A stretch of 59,956 nucleotides of DNA from an uncultured Flavobacteriales bacterium (GTDB lineage: Bacteria; Bacteroidota; Bacteroidia; Flavobacteriales_D; Sanyastnellaceae): assembly GCA_937881575.1 (NCBI GenBank), contig CALGEI010000178.1:1-59956 (forward strand), given 5' to 3'. This document shows positions 1 through 8,790 of the stretch, piece after piece. The notes under the pieces are model-generated. The model did not search any database. It saw nothing but the letters and a program-made list of their open reading frames with translations, and was not told where the DNA came from. Positions within the stretch are counted from its first letter, which is position 1, and each line of letters starts with the position of its first letter. The translations under genes were made by a program, and so were the position numbers.

Positions 1-390
1 CAAGTCGAGTTGTCGCCGCCACAAACGCCGCAGTCATCAGTCGTAGTCGATCCGTTCACAACTCCCGCACAATCTGTGCACGTTGAATTGTCGCCGCCGC
101 AAACACCGCAGTCATCTAAAGTCGAAGTTCCATTGGGAACACCCGCACAATCCGAGCAAGTCGAGTTGTCACCGCCACAAACGCCGCAGTCATCAGTCGT
201 AGTCGATCCGTTCACAACTCCCGCACAATCTGTGCACGTTGAATTGTCGCCGCCGCAAACACCGCAGTCATCTAAAGTCGAAGTTCCATTGGGAACACCC
301 GCACAATCCGAGCAAGTCGAGTTGTCACCGCCACAAACGCCGCAGTCATCTGTCGTAGCCAATCCGTTGGGAACACCAGCGCAATCCAAG
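1..390. repeat. Tandem repeat, 78-bp unit in a 156-bp higher-order period
   Basis: The blocks 1-156 and 157-312 differ at one base (position 15 versus 171). A third, half-length and more diverged copy covers 313-390. Each 156-bp block contains two 78-bp (26-codon) halves that differ from one another, one encoding VPNGTSTL and the other VVNGSTTT, so the period at DNA level is the dimer. The array probably continues left of the window. It encodes the DNSTC/DDCGVCGG units of the minus-strand protein. Confidence 0.95.
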
Positions 391-2249
391 CAAGTCGAGT
401 TGTCACCGGCGCAAACTTCGCATTCATCGAGTTCAGCGCACGAGTCATCGTCGTCTGTCGCTTCCGGGTCGAAGTTGCACGCTGCTTCATCTGTGCAACC
501 GAATGTCTCAAAGAAATCACAGACGCCATCGCCATCGGCATCGGCCAAGCAGACACCTTCGCAATCGTAGCCTTCTTCTGGGAAGACACAAGATCCATCA
601 TCGTCCGTTGCATCGTTGTTGTAGTTACACGCTGACTCATCATCGCAACCAGCAACTTCAAATTCGTCACAAACACCATCGCTATCTGTATCTACAAGAC
701 AAACATCATTACAATCGTAACCGGCAGACTCATAAGTACATGAGTCATCGGCATCTGTTGCACTGGCGTTGAAATTGCATGCGGTATCATCCGTGCAACC
801 CAACACTTCGTTCTCATCACACACCTCGTCTCCGTCCTCATCATTGATGCAATTGCCATCACAGTCATAATTATCGGCTGCGAATGTGCAAGAGCCGTCA
901 TCAGCATTCGCGTCCATATCATAATTGCATGCTGCTGCATCGATACAACCTAAATAGACACATGATCCATCCTCATCAGTCGCCGCAGGGAGATATGAAT
1001 CTGATTCCTCATCCGTGCAACCCGCGATCTCCAGTTCATCACAAACCAAATCGGCATCGGCATCATTCAAGCAGGCTCCAAAACAGTCCAAATATTCAGC
1101 ATCTGGATAGGTACAGCTCGCATCATCCAATGTGGCCGTTCCATCATAATTGCACGCTGCATTGTCCGTGCATCCCAAGCATGAATCAAAATCACACAGT
1201 GTGATATCTAAATAGTCCGCGTCCTCATTGTAATTGCAGGACTCAACTTCTGTACAACCAGCAACTAAACAGCTGCCATCGTCATCCGTTGCGTCTTCAT
1301 CGTATCCCGGGTTATTGATGTCAGTGCAACCCGCAATCTCATCCTCATCACAAACCAAGTCCCCGTCGATGTCATTTAGACAAACGCCATCGCAATCATA
1401 ACCTGTTTGAGGACCATTGCCGCCGCAAACTCCGCATTCGTCCGCAACATTGCCTTCACAATCACAAGCGCCTTCAGCGAAACCAGATCCACCGCACTCT
1501 CCACATTCGTCCAAATCAGCACAAGTGCCATCATCTTCCGTGGCATTGGACACATAATTACAAGCATCTGCGTCCGTACAGCCCAAAACAGGCCCTCCTG
1601 TATCGTCTGCCGGATCATAAAAAGTTCCAACACCTTCAAAGGAAATGAACTTACGGATGTCCGTAGATCCGATCCCATTTTCGAAAATCTGTAGATTGAA
1701 AGTTCCAGAAATTGCACCCTCGGTCGTGATTTGCATCACCAAAACCTGACCGTTCTCATCGGGCAAACCATTCGGCGTGTTATTCAACACGTACCATGCA
1801 CCACCGGTCTGGTCACTCAATTCAATGTCCTGACCATCAATAGCAGAACCCGAAGCGAAAGCACCAACCCAAGGTTGATCTCCACTTTCAATTGTACTGA
1901 TAGCAGTCTCAGTTCCCGTAGGTGCAGAATCGATTCCAATGGTCACCCAACTATCCGCAGCTAAATCAGGAACAAATCCAAGAAAAAATGGATTAATCCC
2001 CCCAGCGGTAGTCGCTCCAAATGGACTGTTCCAAAATCCCGCGCCACCTGTGGACAGGTAGAGCGGATGTTCCTCATTGCCGTTGACGGCACTGAGAAAA
2101 TCGTCAGTATTGATCAAATCTACGTGAATCCGATAGGTCGTCTGGTCTGGGACAATACCTGTCGAATACTCGGAAACAGTCAATGAATACTGAGCAAAAG
2201 TGAGTCCGGAAAACATGATTCCGGCGCAAAGCAGTAGAAAACGGCTCAT
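1..2249 (-). CDS. Large secreted cysteine-rich repeat protein, 3' end outside window
   Basis: Not closed by a stop: the frame opens at ATG 2249 and runs off the window after about 749 codons. Residues 1-20 are a signal peptide (MSRFLLLCAGIMFSGLTFAQ). Residues about 21-185 form a unique N-terminal domain I do not recognise. It is followed by about ten GCTD..ACNY..ATDDDGSC-type repeats interspersed with DxDGDxVCDE segments that look calcium-binding. The last visible part is a run of 26-residue DCAGVPNG..DDCGVCGGDNSTC units. Such Asp/Cys-rich repeats are common in exported Bacteroidota surface proteins; a T9SS C-terminal domain would be expected beyond the window but is not visible. A role in adhesion or as a surface stalk is inference. 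The open plus-strand frame opposite it is a by-product of the repeat. Confidence 0.85.
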   Translation of the reverse strand, partial: MSRFLLLCAGIMFSGLTFAQYSLTVSEYSTGIVPDQTTYRIHVDLINTDDFLSAVNGNEEHPLYLSTGGAGFWNSPFGATTAGGINPFFLGFVPDLAADSWVTIGIDSAPTGTETAISTIESGDQPWVGAFASGSAIDGQDIELSDQTGGAWYVLNNTPNGLPDENGQVLVMQITTEGAISGTFNLQIFENGIGSTDIRKFISFEGVGTFYDPADDTGGPVLGCTDADACNYVSNATEDDGTCADLDECGECGGSGFAEGACDCEGNVADECGVCGGNGPQTGYDCDGVCLNDIDGDLVCDEDEIAGCTDINNPGYDEDATDDDGSCLVAGCTEVESCNYNEDADYLDITLCDFDSCLGCTDNAACNYDGTATLDDASCTYPDAEYLDCFGACLNDADADLVCDELEIAGCTDEESDSYLPAATDEDGSCVYLGCIDAAACNYDMDANADDGSCTFAADNYDCDGNCINDEDGDEVCDENEVLGCTDDTACNFNASATDADDSCTYESAGYDCNDVCLVDTDSDGVCDEFEVAGCDDESACNYNNDATDDDGSCVFPEEGYDCEGVCLADADGDGVCDFFETFGCTDEAACNFDPEATDDDDSCAELDECEVCAGDNSTCLDCAGVPNGLATTDDCGVCGGDNSTCSDCAGVPNGTSTLDDCGVCGGDNSTCTDCAGVVNGSTTTDDCGVCGGDNSTCSDCAGVPNGTSTLDDCGVCGGDNSTCTDCAGVVNGSTTTDDCGVCGGDNST

Positions 2250-2421
2250 TTTCGTGATGGTTTATGGCTTCGTAAATATAGCGAAAAACTCTACACCACT
2301 CGACAATAATTGAATTAATATAGATAAAAATGTGTTTTTGCGCGTCCAAAAATTAGTTCGAACGAGCTTTCAGCCTTGATTATCAGCATGACGTTTCAAA
2401 ACTGTCTTGAAAATTCCGGAC

Positions 2422-2450
2422 AAAAAAAATGGGAGTCCGAAGACTCCCAT
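2422..2450 (-). terminator. Intrinsic terminator of the RRM gene
   Basis: Perfect 9-bp inverted repeat, ATGGGAGTC at 2429-2437 and GACTCCCAT at 2442-2450, with a 4-base loop. Read on the minus strand the stem is followed by a run of eight T (A run at 2422-2429 on plus). It lies 20 bases past the stop of the RNA-binding protein gene. Confidence 0.9.
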
Positions 2451-2469
2451 TTCCATAATTCATTTCACT

Positions 2470-3015
2470 TTAATCATCGATCTCATCATCAAGTCCCTCC
2501 AACCAATCGGGGTTCTTCGGGCGATCTCGCTTCATTTTTGGTTGACGAGGGCCATCCTGATAAATGTCGCGATTCGGCTTCATATCCGACTTTCTCGGCG
2601 GGCTCGTCGCTGGCTTAGGAGTCGCATTTTCAGGACGCTCGTGACGACTAAACTCGCCTGGACCGGCAGCGCGGTCCGACCGCAACCCACCACCTGAAGA
2701 CGGAGCCGGAGGTCGGCCTGTCGAAGGTCTGCTTGAAGAAGCCGCCCCTCCTGAGGCTGGACGCTCTCCGCGTGGACGTTCTTCAGCTTCTTTGACAACC
2801 ATGTTGAAGCGCATAAACTCATTCCCATTCAGAGCATCAATGGCTTTTCTGCCACCATCTGAATCTCGCATTTGAACGAATCCAAAGCATTTAGACTGAC
2901 CGGAGTCTCGATCGGTTACAACCCGAGCATAAGCTACTTCACCATATTGGGAAAACAACTCAACGAGGTCCTCGTCCTGAACATCTCGGTTCAGTTTAGC
3001 GACGAATAATTTCAT
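2470..3015 (-). CDS. RRM-domain RNA-binding protein
   Basis: A 181-residue protein with one RNA recognition motif at residues about 1-80. RNP2 is KLFVAKL at the extreme N-terminus and RNP1 is KCFGFVQM near residue 43, both with the aromatic residues that stack on RNA bases. The remainder is a disordered tail rich in Arg, Gly, Pro and Ser, ending in an acidic LDDEIDD. Bacterial single-RRM proteins of this build are common in Bacteroidota and cyanobacteria and are thought to bind single-stranded RNA, but the target is unknown. It is monocistronic and closed by a strong terminator. Confidence 0.9.
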   Translation of the reverse strand: MKLFVAKLNRDVQDEDLVELFSQYGEVAYARVVTDRDSGQSKCFGFVQMRDSDGGRKAIDALNGNEFMRFNMVVKEAEERPRGERPASGGAASSSRPSTGRPPAPSSGGGLRSDRAAGPGEFSRHERPENATPKPATSPPRKSDMKPNRDIYQDGPRQPKMKRDRPKNPDWLEGLDDEIDD

Positions 3016-3141
3016 CCGTAGTAGAAAAAAGTTAGGTTAAACTTGAGCAAACATTCACTCAAGAAACAAAATTTCAAATCTTCAAAATTGAGAGATCTAT
3101 ACGAAGATACGGATTCCCAACCGATTCCAATTCAATCTGAA

Positions 3142-3933
3142 TCAATTGTCACCATCCAACAGCCTTCCAAAGGCACCAAGAGGCGAGTTTTCACCCTTCG
3201 ACCGACCATTCATTGCAGGGGCATGAGCCAACACGCGATCAGCTAATCGGCTGAATGGAAGTGATTGCAACCAAATCGTCCCCGTCCCTTGCAATGAAGC
3301 CAGAAACAATCCTTCACCACCAAAAAACATGGACTTCAACCCTCCCGCCTTCGTGACGTTGTACTCAATAGATCCGGTAAAGCCAACAATGCAACCGCTG
3401 TCCACGAAAATCGTCTCACCGTTCAATTGTTTTTCGACCACCGTTCCACCGGCATGGAGAAATGCCAAGCCGTCACCCTTCAGCTTTTGCAGTATAAATC
3501 CTTCACCACCAAAAAAGCCAGCGCCCAATTTCCGCGTCAGCGCAATGGTCAATTCGGTCCCTTTTGCAGCACAGAGAAATGCATCCTTTTGACAGGTGAC
3601 CTCCCCTCCTATTTTCTTCAAATCAATCGGCATGATCTTACCAGGATAAGGCGCCGAAAAAGCGACACGCCGTCTCGTATGGCCCTGATTGGTAAAGTGG
3701 GTCATGAAGATGGACTCTCCTGTCAAAACCCGCTTTCCCATCTGAAGCATGCCGTTGAGAAAACCACTTGACGCAGAGGAGCCATCTCCCATTTTTGTAT
3801 CAAACAGGATTTCGGGCTCCATCCAATTCATCGCTCCTGCCTCCGCAACGACTGTTTCAGACGGGTCCAGAATCACTTCGACCGTTTGCATATCATCACC
3901 GAAAATTTGAAACTCGATTTCGTGGCTTCTCAT
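3142..3933 (-). CDS. AIM24 / TIGR00266 family protein
   Basis: About 263 residues from MRSHEIEF. I prefer this start because the family begins at this beta strand; an ATG at 3975 would add 14 residues. The Gly-rich beta pattern repeats through the protein: [69 protein letters not shown] and a [16 protein letters not shown] end, all hallmarks of the AIM24 fold. In bacteria the function is unknown. No signal peptide, so cytoplasmic. Divergent from the prolyl oligopeptidase gene, with 60 bases between the chosen starts. Confidence 0.85.
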   Translation of the reverse strand: MRSHEIEFQIFGDDMQTVEVILDPSETVVAEAGAMNWMEPEILFDTKMGDGSSASSGFLNGMLQMGKRVLTGESIFMTHFTNQGHTRRRVAFSAPYPGKIMPIDLKKIGGEVTCQKDAFLCAAKGTELTIALTRKLGAGFFGGEGFILQKLKGDGLAFLHAGGTVVEKQLNGETIFVDSGCIVGFTGSIEYNVTKAGGLKSMFFGGEGLFLASLQGTGTIWLQSLPFSRLADRVLAHAPAMNGRSKGENSPLGAFGRLLDGDN

Positions 3934-3993
3934 GGTTGTAAATTGAGCACCAAATGTCGTGGAAATTTTCAGCAATCATTACAACGTAATCCC

Positions 3994-6138
3994 ATGAATT
4001 CAGCATCGTCTTTCACGTCCATCGCTTTTCTTTGTGGTGCATTCTCTTCCCTGATTTGGTCGGGGTGTCAAACTCCCCACCGACCTGCTTTTTCCAATAT
4101 GAACTATCCGATTTCGCGCATTGACCCTGTTGTCGACACCCTTTGGGACACACAGGTATCTGATCCTTACCGCTGGCTAGAAGACGATCGAGCTGAGGAG
4201 ACTACGGATTGGGTTGAAGCCCAAAATGAACTTACGCGGAGTCATCTCGACTCCATTCCCTTGCGCCCTGTGCTGCGTGAACGATTTGCGTCTTTGTACA
4301 ATTATGAGAAGATTGGAGCACCTCGAAAAATGGGTGGACGCTATTTTATTTCCAAAAATGATGGCCTCCAGAACCAGAGTGTTTGGTATGTGCGGGAGAC
4401 GCTCGACGGAAAGGACGCCTTGTTTCTCAATCCCAACGAATTGAGTGAAGATGGGACAGTCACTGCAAGCCTTGGTAGCGCTTCAGATGATGATCGATGG
4501 GTGACTGTCATCCAAAGCAGTGCTGGCTCAGATTGGCAGGAGATTCATTTATATGACCTCCAAACGGGCCAACCGACTGGAGAAACGCTTGAGTGGGTCA
4601 AATTCTCCGGAACAAGCTGGGCGGGCAATGGATTCTATTACAGCCGTTACCCAGAACCAAAGGGCAGCGAATACAGTGCTGAAAACACCTACCACAGTGT
4701 GTACTACCACGAAATAGGCACTCCGCAAAGCGCCGATCGCCTGGTTTTTAGAAATGAGAATGAGCCCAACCGCTACCATTTCGCTTATGCTACAGAAGAC
4801 AAGAAGTACCTTGTTCTCAGCACGTCAACAGGCACAGATGGCAACAGCATTCATGTTCGCTCTCTTGAAATTGACGAGGCCCCGTGGATTGAAGTTGTAG
4901 CCGGCTTTGGCACACGCAGCTCCTTAATCGACCATGTTGACGGACAATTTTTGGTCCTCACCGACCAAGGCGCGCCAAAATACCGATTGGTCGGAATTGA
5001 TTCGAAACAAACTGATCGCTGGACCGAGGTCCTTCCAGAATCAGAACACCTTCTTGAATCCGTCAATAGCACGGGTGGCCAGCTGTTCGCGACCTACTTG
5101 CGCAATGCCTGCAATGCCGTTGTTCGATTCGATGCAGATGGATCCAATCCGCGTGAAATTCAACTCCCGGGAACAGCCGGTTCTGTCGGAGGATTTGGAG
5201 GGAAGATGGACGCAGAAGAGACATTCTACGCTTACACCTCTTTTACCCAGCCCACATCCATCTATCGGTATGATTTGAAAACAGCGGCCTCCGAATTGTT
5301 TGCTGCACCATCGGTTGATTTCAACCCAGAAGATTACACGGCATACCAAGCTTGGTATCCCTCCAAAGATGGCACTTCAATTCCGATGTTCATCGTCCAC
5401 CGAAAAGATTTAGAAAAAGACGGAAAACGCCCTACCTATCTGTATGCCTACGGTGGATTCAACATCAGTTTAACGCCCAGCTTTAGCCCCTCCTTGCTCT
5501 TGCTTTTAGAACGAGGCGGCGTTTACGCGATGCCCAATCTGCGAGGCGGCGGAGAATTCGGGGAAGATTGGCATGAAGCCGGAATGCTGCTTCAAAAACA
5601 AAACGTATTTGACGACTTTATCGCAGCCGGTGAATTCCTCATCTCAGAAGGCTATACTTCGAGCGAGCGTCTTGCCATCGCAGGTGGATCCAACGGTGGA
5701 CTGCTCGTCGGTGCCACCATGACACAACGTCCCGATTTGGCCGCTGTTGCATTTCCAGCCGTTGGTGTCATGGACATGTTGCGTTATCACAAGTTCACCA
5801 TCGGTTGGGGCTGGATCCCCGAATATGGCTGTGCGGATAGCTCCAAAACTGACTTCATGAATCTAGCCGGTTATTCTCCGTATCACAACCTCAAACCCGA
5901 AACGGCTTATCCAGCCACGATGGTCTCTACAGCGGATCACGATGACCGGGTGGTACCTGCGCATTCCTTCAAGTTTGCTGCGCGTCTGCAAGCCTGCCAA
6001 ACCGGGCCGCGACCGACCCTCATTCGGATTGATCAAAACGCTGGCCATGGTGCGGGAAAACCAACATCGAAAATTTTGGATGAACAAGCGGATAAATGGG
6101 CCTTTATGCTGGACGCGATGGGCCTTGGAACCCCATGA
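3994..6138 (+). CDS. Prolyl oligopeptidase (S9A), exported lipoprotein form
   Basis: Serine peptidase cleaving after proline in short peptides. From ATG 3994 it has 714 residues. A hydrophobic N-terminus ending WSGC suggests a lipoprotein signal. The mature part starts with the family pattern DPYRWLEDD and carries a seven-bladed propeller, then an alpha/beta-hydrolase domain. The nucleophile Ser is in GGSNGG at about residue 566, the Asp region is ADHDDRVVP and the His is in AGHGAG near the C-terminus. All three elements of the triad are present. The frame is open further upstream to 3886, but that extension would put 36 residues in front of the signal sequence. The stop overlaps the next start (ATGA), implying translational coupling with the pseudouridine synthase gene. 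Confidence 0.93.
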   Translation: MNSASSFTSIAFLCGAFSSLIWSGCQTPHRPAFSNMNYPISRIDPVVDTLWDTQVSDPYRWLEDDRAEETTDWVEAQNELTRSHLDSIPLRPVLRERFASLYNYEKIGAPRKMGGRYFISKNDGLQNQSVWYVRETLDGKDALFLNPNELSEDGTVTASLGSASDDDRWVTVIQSSAGSDWQEIHLYDLQTGQPTGETLEWVKFSGTSWAGNGFYYSRYPEPKGSEYSAENTYHSVYYHEIGTPQSADRLVFRNENEPNRYHFAYATEDKKYLVLSTSTGTDGNSIHVRSLEIDEAPWIEVVAGFGTRSSLIDHVDGQFLVLTDQGAPKYRLVGIDSKQTDRWTEVLPESEHLLESVNSTGGQLFATYLRNACNAVVRFDADGSNPREIQLPGTAGSVGGFGGKMDAEETFYAYTSFTQPTSIYRYDLKTAASELFAAPSVDFNPEDYTAYQAWYPSKDGTSIPMFIVHRKDLEKDGKRPTYLYAYGGFNISLTPSFSPSLLLLLERGGVYAMPNLRGGGEFGEDWHEAGMLLQKQNVFDDFIAAGEFLISEGYTSSERLAIAGGSNGGLLVGATMTQRPDLAAVAFPAVGVMDMLRYHKFTIGWGWIPEYGCADSSKTDFMNLAGYSPYHNLKPETAYPATMVSTADHDDRVVPAHSFKFAARLQACQTGPRPTLIRIDQNAGHGAGKPTSKILDEQADKWAFMLDAMGLGTP

Positions 6139-7043
6139 CCAACACATCGCAATTGGCGCAATGGATCGTCCAAGGTTTTGAAACAAAAATGAGGCTACAA
6201 GACGCCTTGCCACTAGTTTCCAAAGACTTCATCACGAGTAAAAAAGGATGCAAAAAAGCGATTCAACGTGGGCAGGTCCTGCTGAATGGGGTTGCTGGTC
6301 AAACTGGTGATTGGGTGGCCAATGGAGATCGCATTGTGCTCATGCAAGCCGAACAAATTCGACCGGTCAACGTTCCCGTTCCGATCCACATCGGATTCGA
6401 GGATCAAGCGATACTCGTTGTTTGGAAACCCGCGGGCTTGCATACGAGCGGAAGCCATCCGACATCGCTTCGTGCTCAAGTCGCCACTCAATTTCAGGAG
6501 AACCGCTCTGTGGACACTCTTGGGCATCCCGAGCCGGCTCATCGGTTGGATTTTGCCACCAGCGGCTGGGTGGCTTTTGGAAGAACATCCGCAGCCCTTC
6601 AATCCTTGAACCTCGCCTTCAAACAAGAACAAGTCAAGAAGTCCTACCTGGCCCTTGTCCATGGGGTCTTCCCTGATGCTGTGCAAATTATGCTGCCAAT
6701 TGCCACCAAGTCAGCTTCCACATGGGCGCGATGTTGGGCGCGAGGGACGATCCCTACGCATGGTGAAGGTAGCTTGCTGCACATCACAACAGGCACAGGA
6801 CGCACCCACCAGATTAGGAAGCATTTGCACGCCATTCGGCACAGCATTGTTGGTGATGACCGCTATGCAAAAGGGCAACATTATACAGGACACGGGTTGC
6901 TTTTGTGTGCCTATCGCATCGAACTCAAGCACCCAGAAAATGGCGCTACCATTCAACTTGAGGCCCATCTTCCCCGAAAATTCACCCGCTTCCGTTGGGT
7001 CAAAAATGTCGTAACGCCAGTTCATCCGCAACGCCTATCTTAG
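6135..7043 (+). CDS. RluA-family pseudouridine synthase with S4 domain
   Basis: 302 residues from the ATG that overlaps the previous stop as ATGA. Residues about 18-70 look like an S4 RNA-binding domain (MRLQDALPLV, AIQRGQVLLNG, NGDRIVL). The catalytic domain contains HRLDFATSGWVAFGRT, with the invariant aspartate of the RluA family, followed by KSYLALVHG and the GRTHQIRKH motif. It isomerises uridine to pseudouridine in rRNA or tRNA; the exact target cannot be told from sequence alone. A second in-frame ATG at 6189 would remove the first 18 residues. Confidence 0.9.
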   Translation: MTNTSQLAQWIVQGFETKMRLQDALPLVSKDFITSKKGCKKAIQRGQVLLNGVAGQTGDWVANGDRIVLMQAEQIRPVNVPVPIHIGFEDQAILVVWKPAGLHTSGSHPTSLRAQVATQFQENRSVDTLGHPEPAHRLDFATSGWVAFGRTSAALQSLNLAFKQEQVKKSYLALVHGVFPDAVQIMLPIATKSASTWARCWARGTIPTHGEGSLLHITTGTGRTHQIRKHLHAIRHSIVGDDRYAKGQHYTGHGLLLCAYRIELKHPENGATIQLEAHLPRKFTRFRWVKNVVTPVHPQRLS

Positions 7044-7067
7044 AACGCTTCATGAATAGCGCTACCC

Positions 7068-7820
7068 ATGATTTTTAGATTCCTCCGATCCAGTTACCGC
7101 ATTCCGGGATTTCTACTGCTCTGCTCTTACTATGGTTTGGGGATGGTGCGGGTCAAAAGGAGAACAGGACAAGATCCGAAGGCCATGCATGACCTGTTTC
7201 TTCGATTCATTGCAAGCGTGCATCGCCTCATGGGCATTCGGGTCTTCCAAGAAGGCGAATTGCCCGAAGAGGCCAGCATCCTGATGGGCAACCACCGAAG
7301 CTATGTCGATGCGGTATTGGTTCCGGCCAAAAGACCGGTTGCCTTTGTGGCACGAATCGAAAGTAAGTCCTGGCCCATCATTGGCTGGTCCGCCAATACA
7401 CTGCACACCATTTGGGTTCAAAGGAAAAGCAAGGAAAGCCGGAAACACACACGTGAACAGGTCAAGCATCGGCTGCGCGATGGCTTCGGCATTGTAATTT
7501 TCCCGGAAGGAACGACTCATAAAGGACCTGAATTGCTTGAATACAGACCGTCCATGTTTTACATCAGTGCCGAAGGTGGCTTTCCCATTACCCCCATCGC
7601 CATTGAATACAGAGACCGCGACGTTGCATGGGTGAATCAACAGATGTTCATTCCACACGCTTGGAAACACTTCGGAAAAAAACACATGGACGTCCGCGTT
7701 TCGATTGGAAAAACCTTCACTGGATCTGATGGTCAAGCCCTTTTGGATGAGGCGCACAATTGGACGCAACAAGAAGTCTACCGCTTGCGAAAATTGTGGG
7801 ATGCCGAAAAAGGACAATAG
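7068..7820 (+). CDS. PlsC-type 1-acylglycerol-3-phosphate acyltransferase
   Basis: 250 residues. The acyltransferase signature NHRSYVDAV (NHxxxxD) is near residue 84 and the second block FPEGTTHKG near residue 147, as in PlsC enzymes that transfer an acyl group to the sn-2 position of lysophosphatidic acid in phospholipid synthesis. A hydrophobic N-terminal stretch (FLRSSYRIPGFLLLCSYYGL) fits membrane association. 24 bases downstream of the pseudouridine synthase, same strand, so probably one transcript. Confidence 0.88.
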   Translation: MIFRFLRSSYRIPGFLLLCSYYGLGMVRVKRRTGQDPKAMHDLFLRFIASVHRLMGIRVFQEGELPEEASILMGNHRSYVDAVLVPAKRPVAFVARIESKSWPIIGWSANTLHTIWVQRKSKESRKHTREQVKHRLRDGFGIVIFPEGTTHKGPELLEYRPSMFYISAEGGFPITPIAIEYRDRDVAWVNQQMFIPHAWKHFGKKHMDVRVSIGKTFTGSDGQALLDEAHNWTQQEVYRLRKLWDAEKGQ

Positions 7821-7863
7821 AAAATTCACTTGGAACAACGTGATGGCTGATTCTTGGCCATTG

Positions 7864-7871
7864 TATCTTCG
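7864..7871 (+). promoter_or_regulatory. Putative -7 promoter box (TATCTTCG)
   Basis: TATCTTCG resembles the Bacteroidota -7 consensus TAnnTTTG and ends five bases before the ATG at 7877, which would place the transcript start at or next to the start codon. No TTG lies 19 bases upstream, so the -33 element is absent or weak. Confidence 0.4.
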
Positions 7872-7876
7872 CCCCC

Positions 7877-8758
7877 ATGTCGCAACGCCTTTCCTGGATC
7901 AAAAATTGGCACCGGTTTCTTTCTCCCAAGTGGCAAACGGTGCATTTGGACTACCCCGTGAACTTCCAACCTCGGTCCCACCCAAGCAACAGGGATGCAG
8001 ATGCGAATTTGGAACGCATTTTAGTCGCGCGACGAGGGGTCATCGCTGAGGAAGTGCAACAGATCTTGACCTTTCAAGATGACCTTCAATCCATTCGAAA
8101 ACGGGACGAGGAAAGCAATTCTCTGAAGGCGGGATGGAACAACGGTTTCCTTCCTGGATTGGACATGGCCGCGCTCTTTAGCATGATTGCCACGCGAAAG
8201 CCAAAGCGCTACATCGAAGTTGGTTCGGGCAACTCCACCCTGGTTGCTGCCGCCGCAAAAGCGCAGCACAGCCCGCAGACGGAGATCATCAGCATTGACC
8301 CGTTTCCTCGGGCGGACATTGACCAGATTTCCCAAACCATCATGCGCTCTCCATTTCAATCGGTGGGGCGTCAAATGGCAGAGTCGTTGGAGCCTGGAGA
8401 CATCTTGTTCATTGACAATAGTCATCGGGTTCTCCCCAATTCAGATGCGACTGTGGCCTTCTTGGAATGGTTTCCACTTTTGAAGCCGGGTGTGATTGTT
8501 CAAATTCATGATATTTACATCCCCTGGGATTACCCGCAAGAAATGTGTGATCGTGCCTATTCGGAACAATACATGTTGGCCATGGCACTCCTAAGCAACC
8601 CCAAGCGTTATCAGCCGCTCTTCCCCGCTTTTTGGGTCAGTGAACAAGCTGACTTCAAGCAGGCGCTGAAACCACTTTGGAACCATCCCAACACGGCAGG
8701 TGTCGAACAGCATGGTGGTTCATTTTGGTTCGAAGTGGGGGCTTTCCCCTTCCACTAA
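7877..8758 (+). CDS. Class I SAM-dependent methyltransferase-like protein
   Basis: 293 residues. Motif I is visible as RYIEVGSGNSTLVAAAA near residue 113, followed by an acidic motif II strand (EIISIDPFP) and a motif IV-like ILFIDNSHR, the pattern of methyltransferase family 24 proteins that often sit in surface polysaccharide or secondary metabolite pathways. The C-terminal part (VQIHDIYIPWDYP) is also typical of that family. No signal peptide. Substrate unknown. Confidence 0.75.
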   Translation: MSQRLSWIKNWHRFLSPKWQTVHLDYPVNFQPRSHPSNRDADANLERILVARRGVIAEEVQQILTFQDDLQSIRKRDEESNSLKAGWNNGFLPGLDMAALFSMIATRKPKRYIEVGSGNSTLVAAAAKAQHSPQTEIISIDPFPRADIDQISQTIMRSPFQSVGRQMAESLEPGDILFIDNSHRVLPNSDATVAFLEWFPLLKPGVIVQIHDIYIPWDYPQEMCDRAYSEQYMLAMALLSNPKRYQPLFPAFWVSEQADFKQALKPLWNHPNTAGVEQHGGSFWFEVGAFPFH

Positions 8759-8790
8759 GTTCTCACGCCTTTTCTCCAGTTTGCGGAGCG

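Noticed and set aside
1-390. CRISPR-like appearance of the regularly spaced repeats
   Set aside because: The repeats are contiguous coding units without unique spacers, and no cas genes are present.
10-570. Plus-strand open frame with Ser/Pro-rich repeats
   Set aside because: It is the complement of the tandem repeat of the minus-strand cysteine-rich protein, which has a signal peptide and family motifs.
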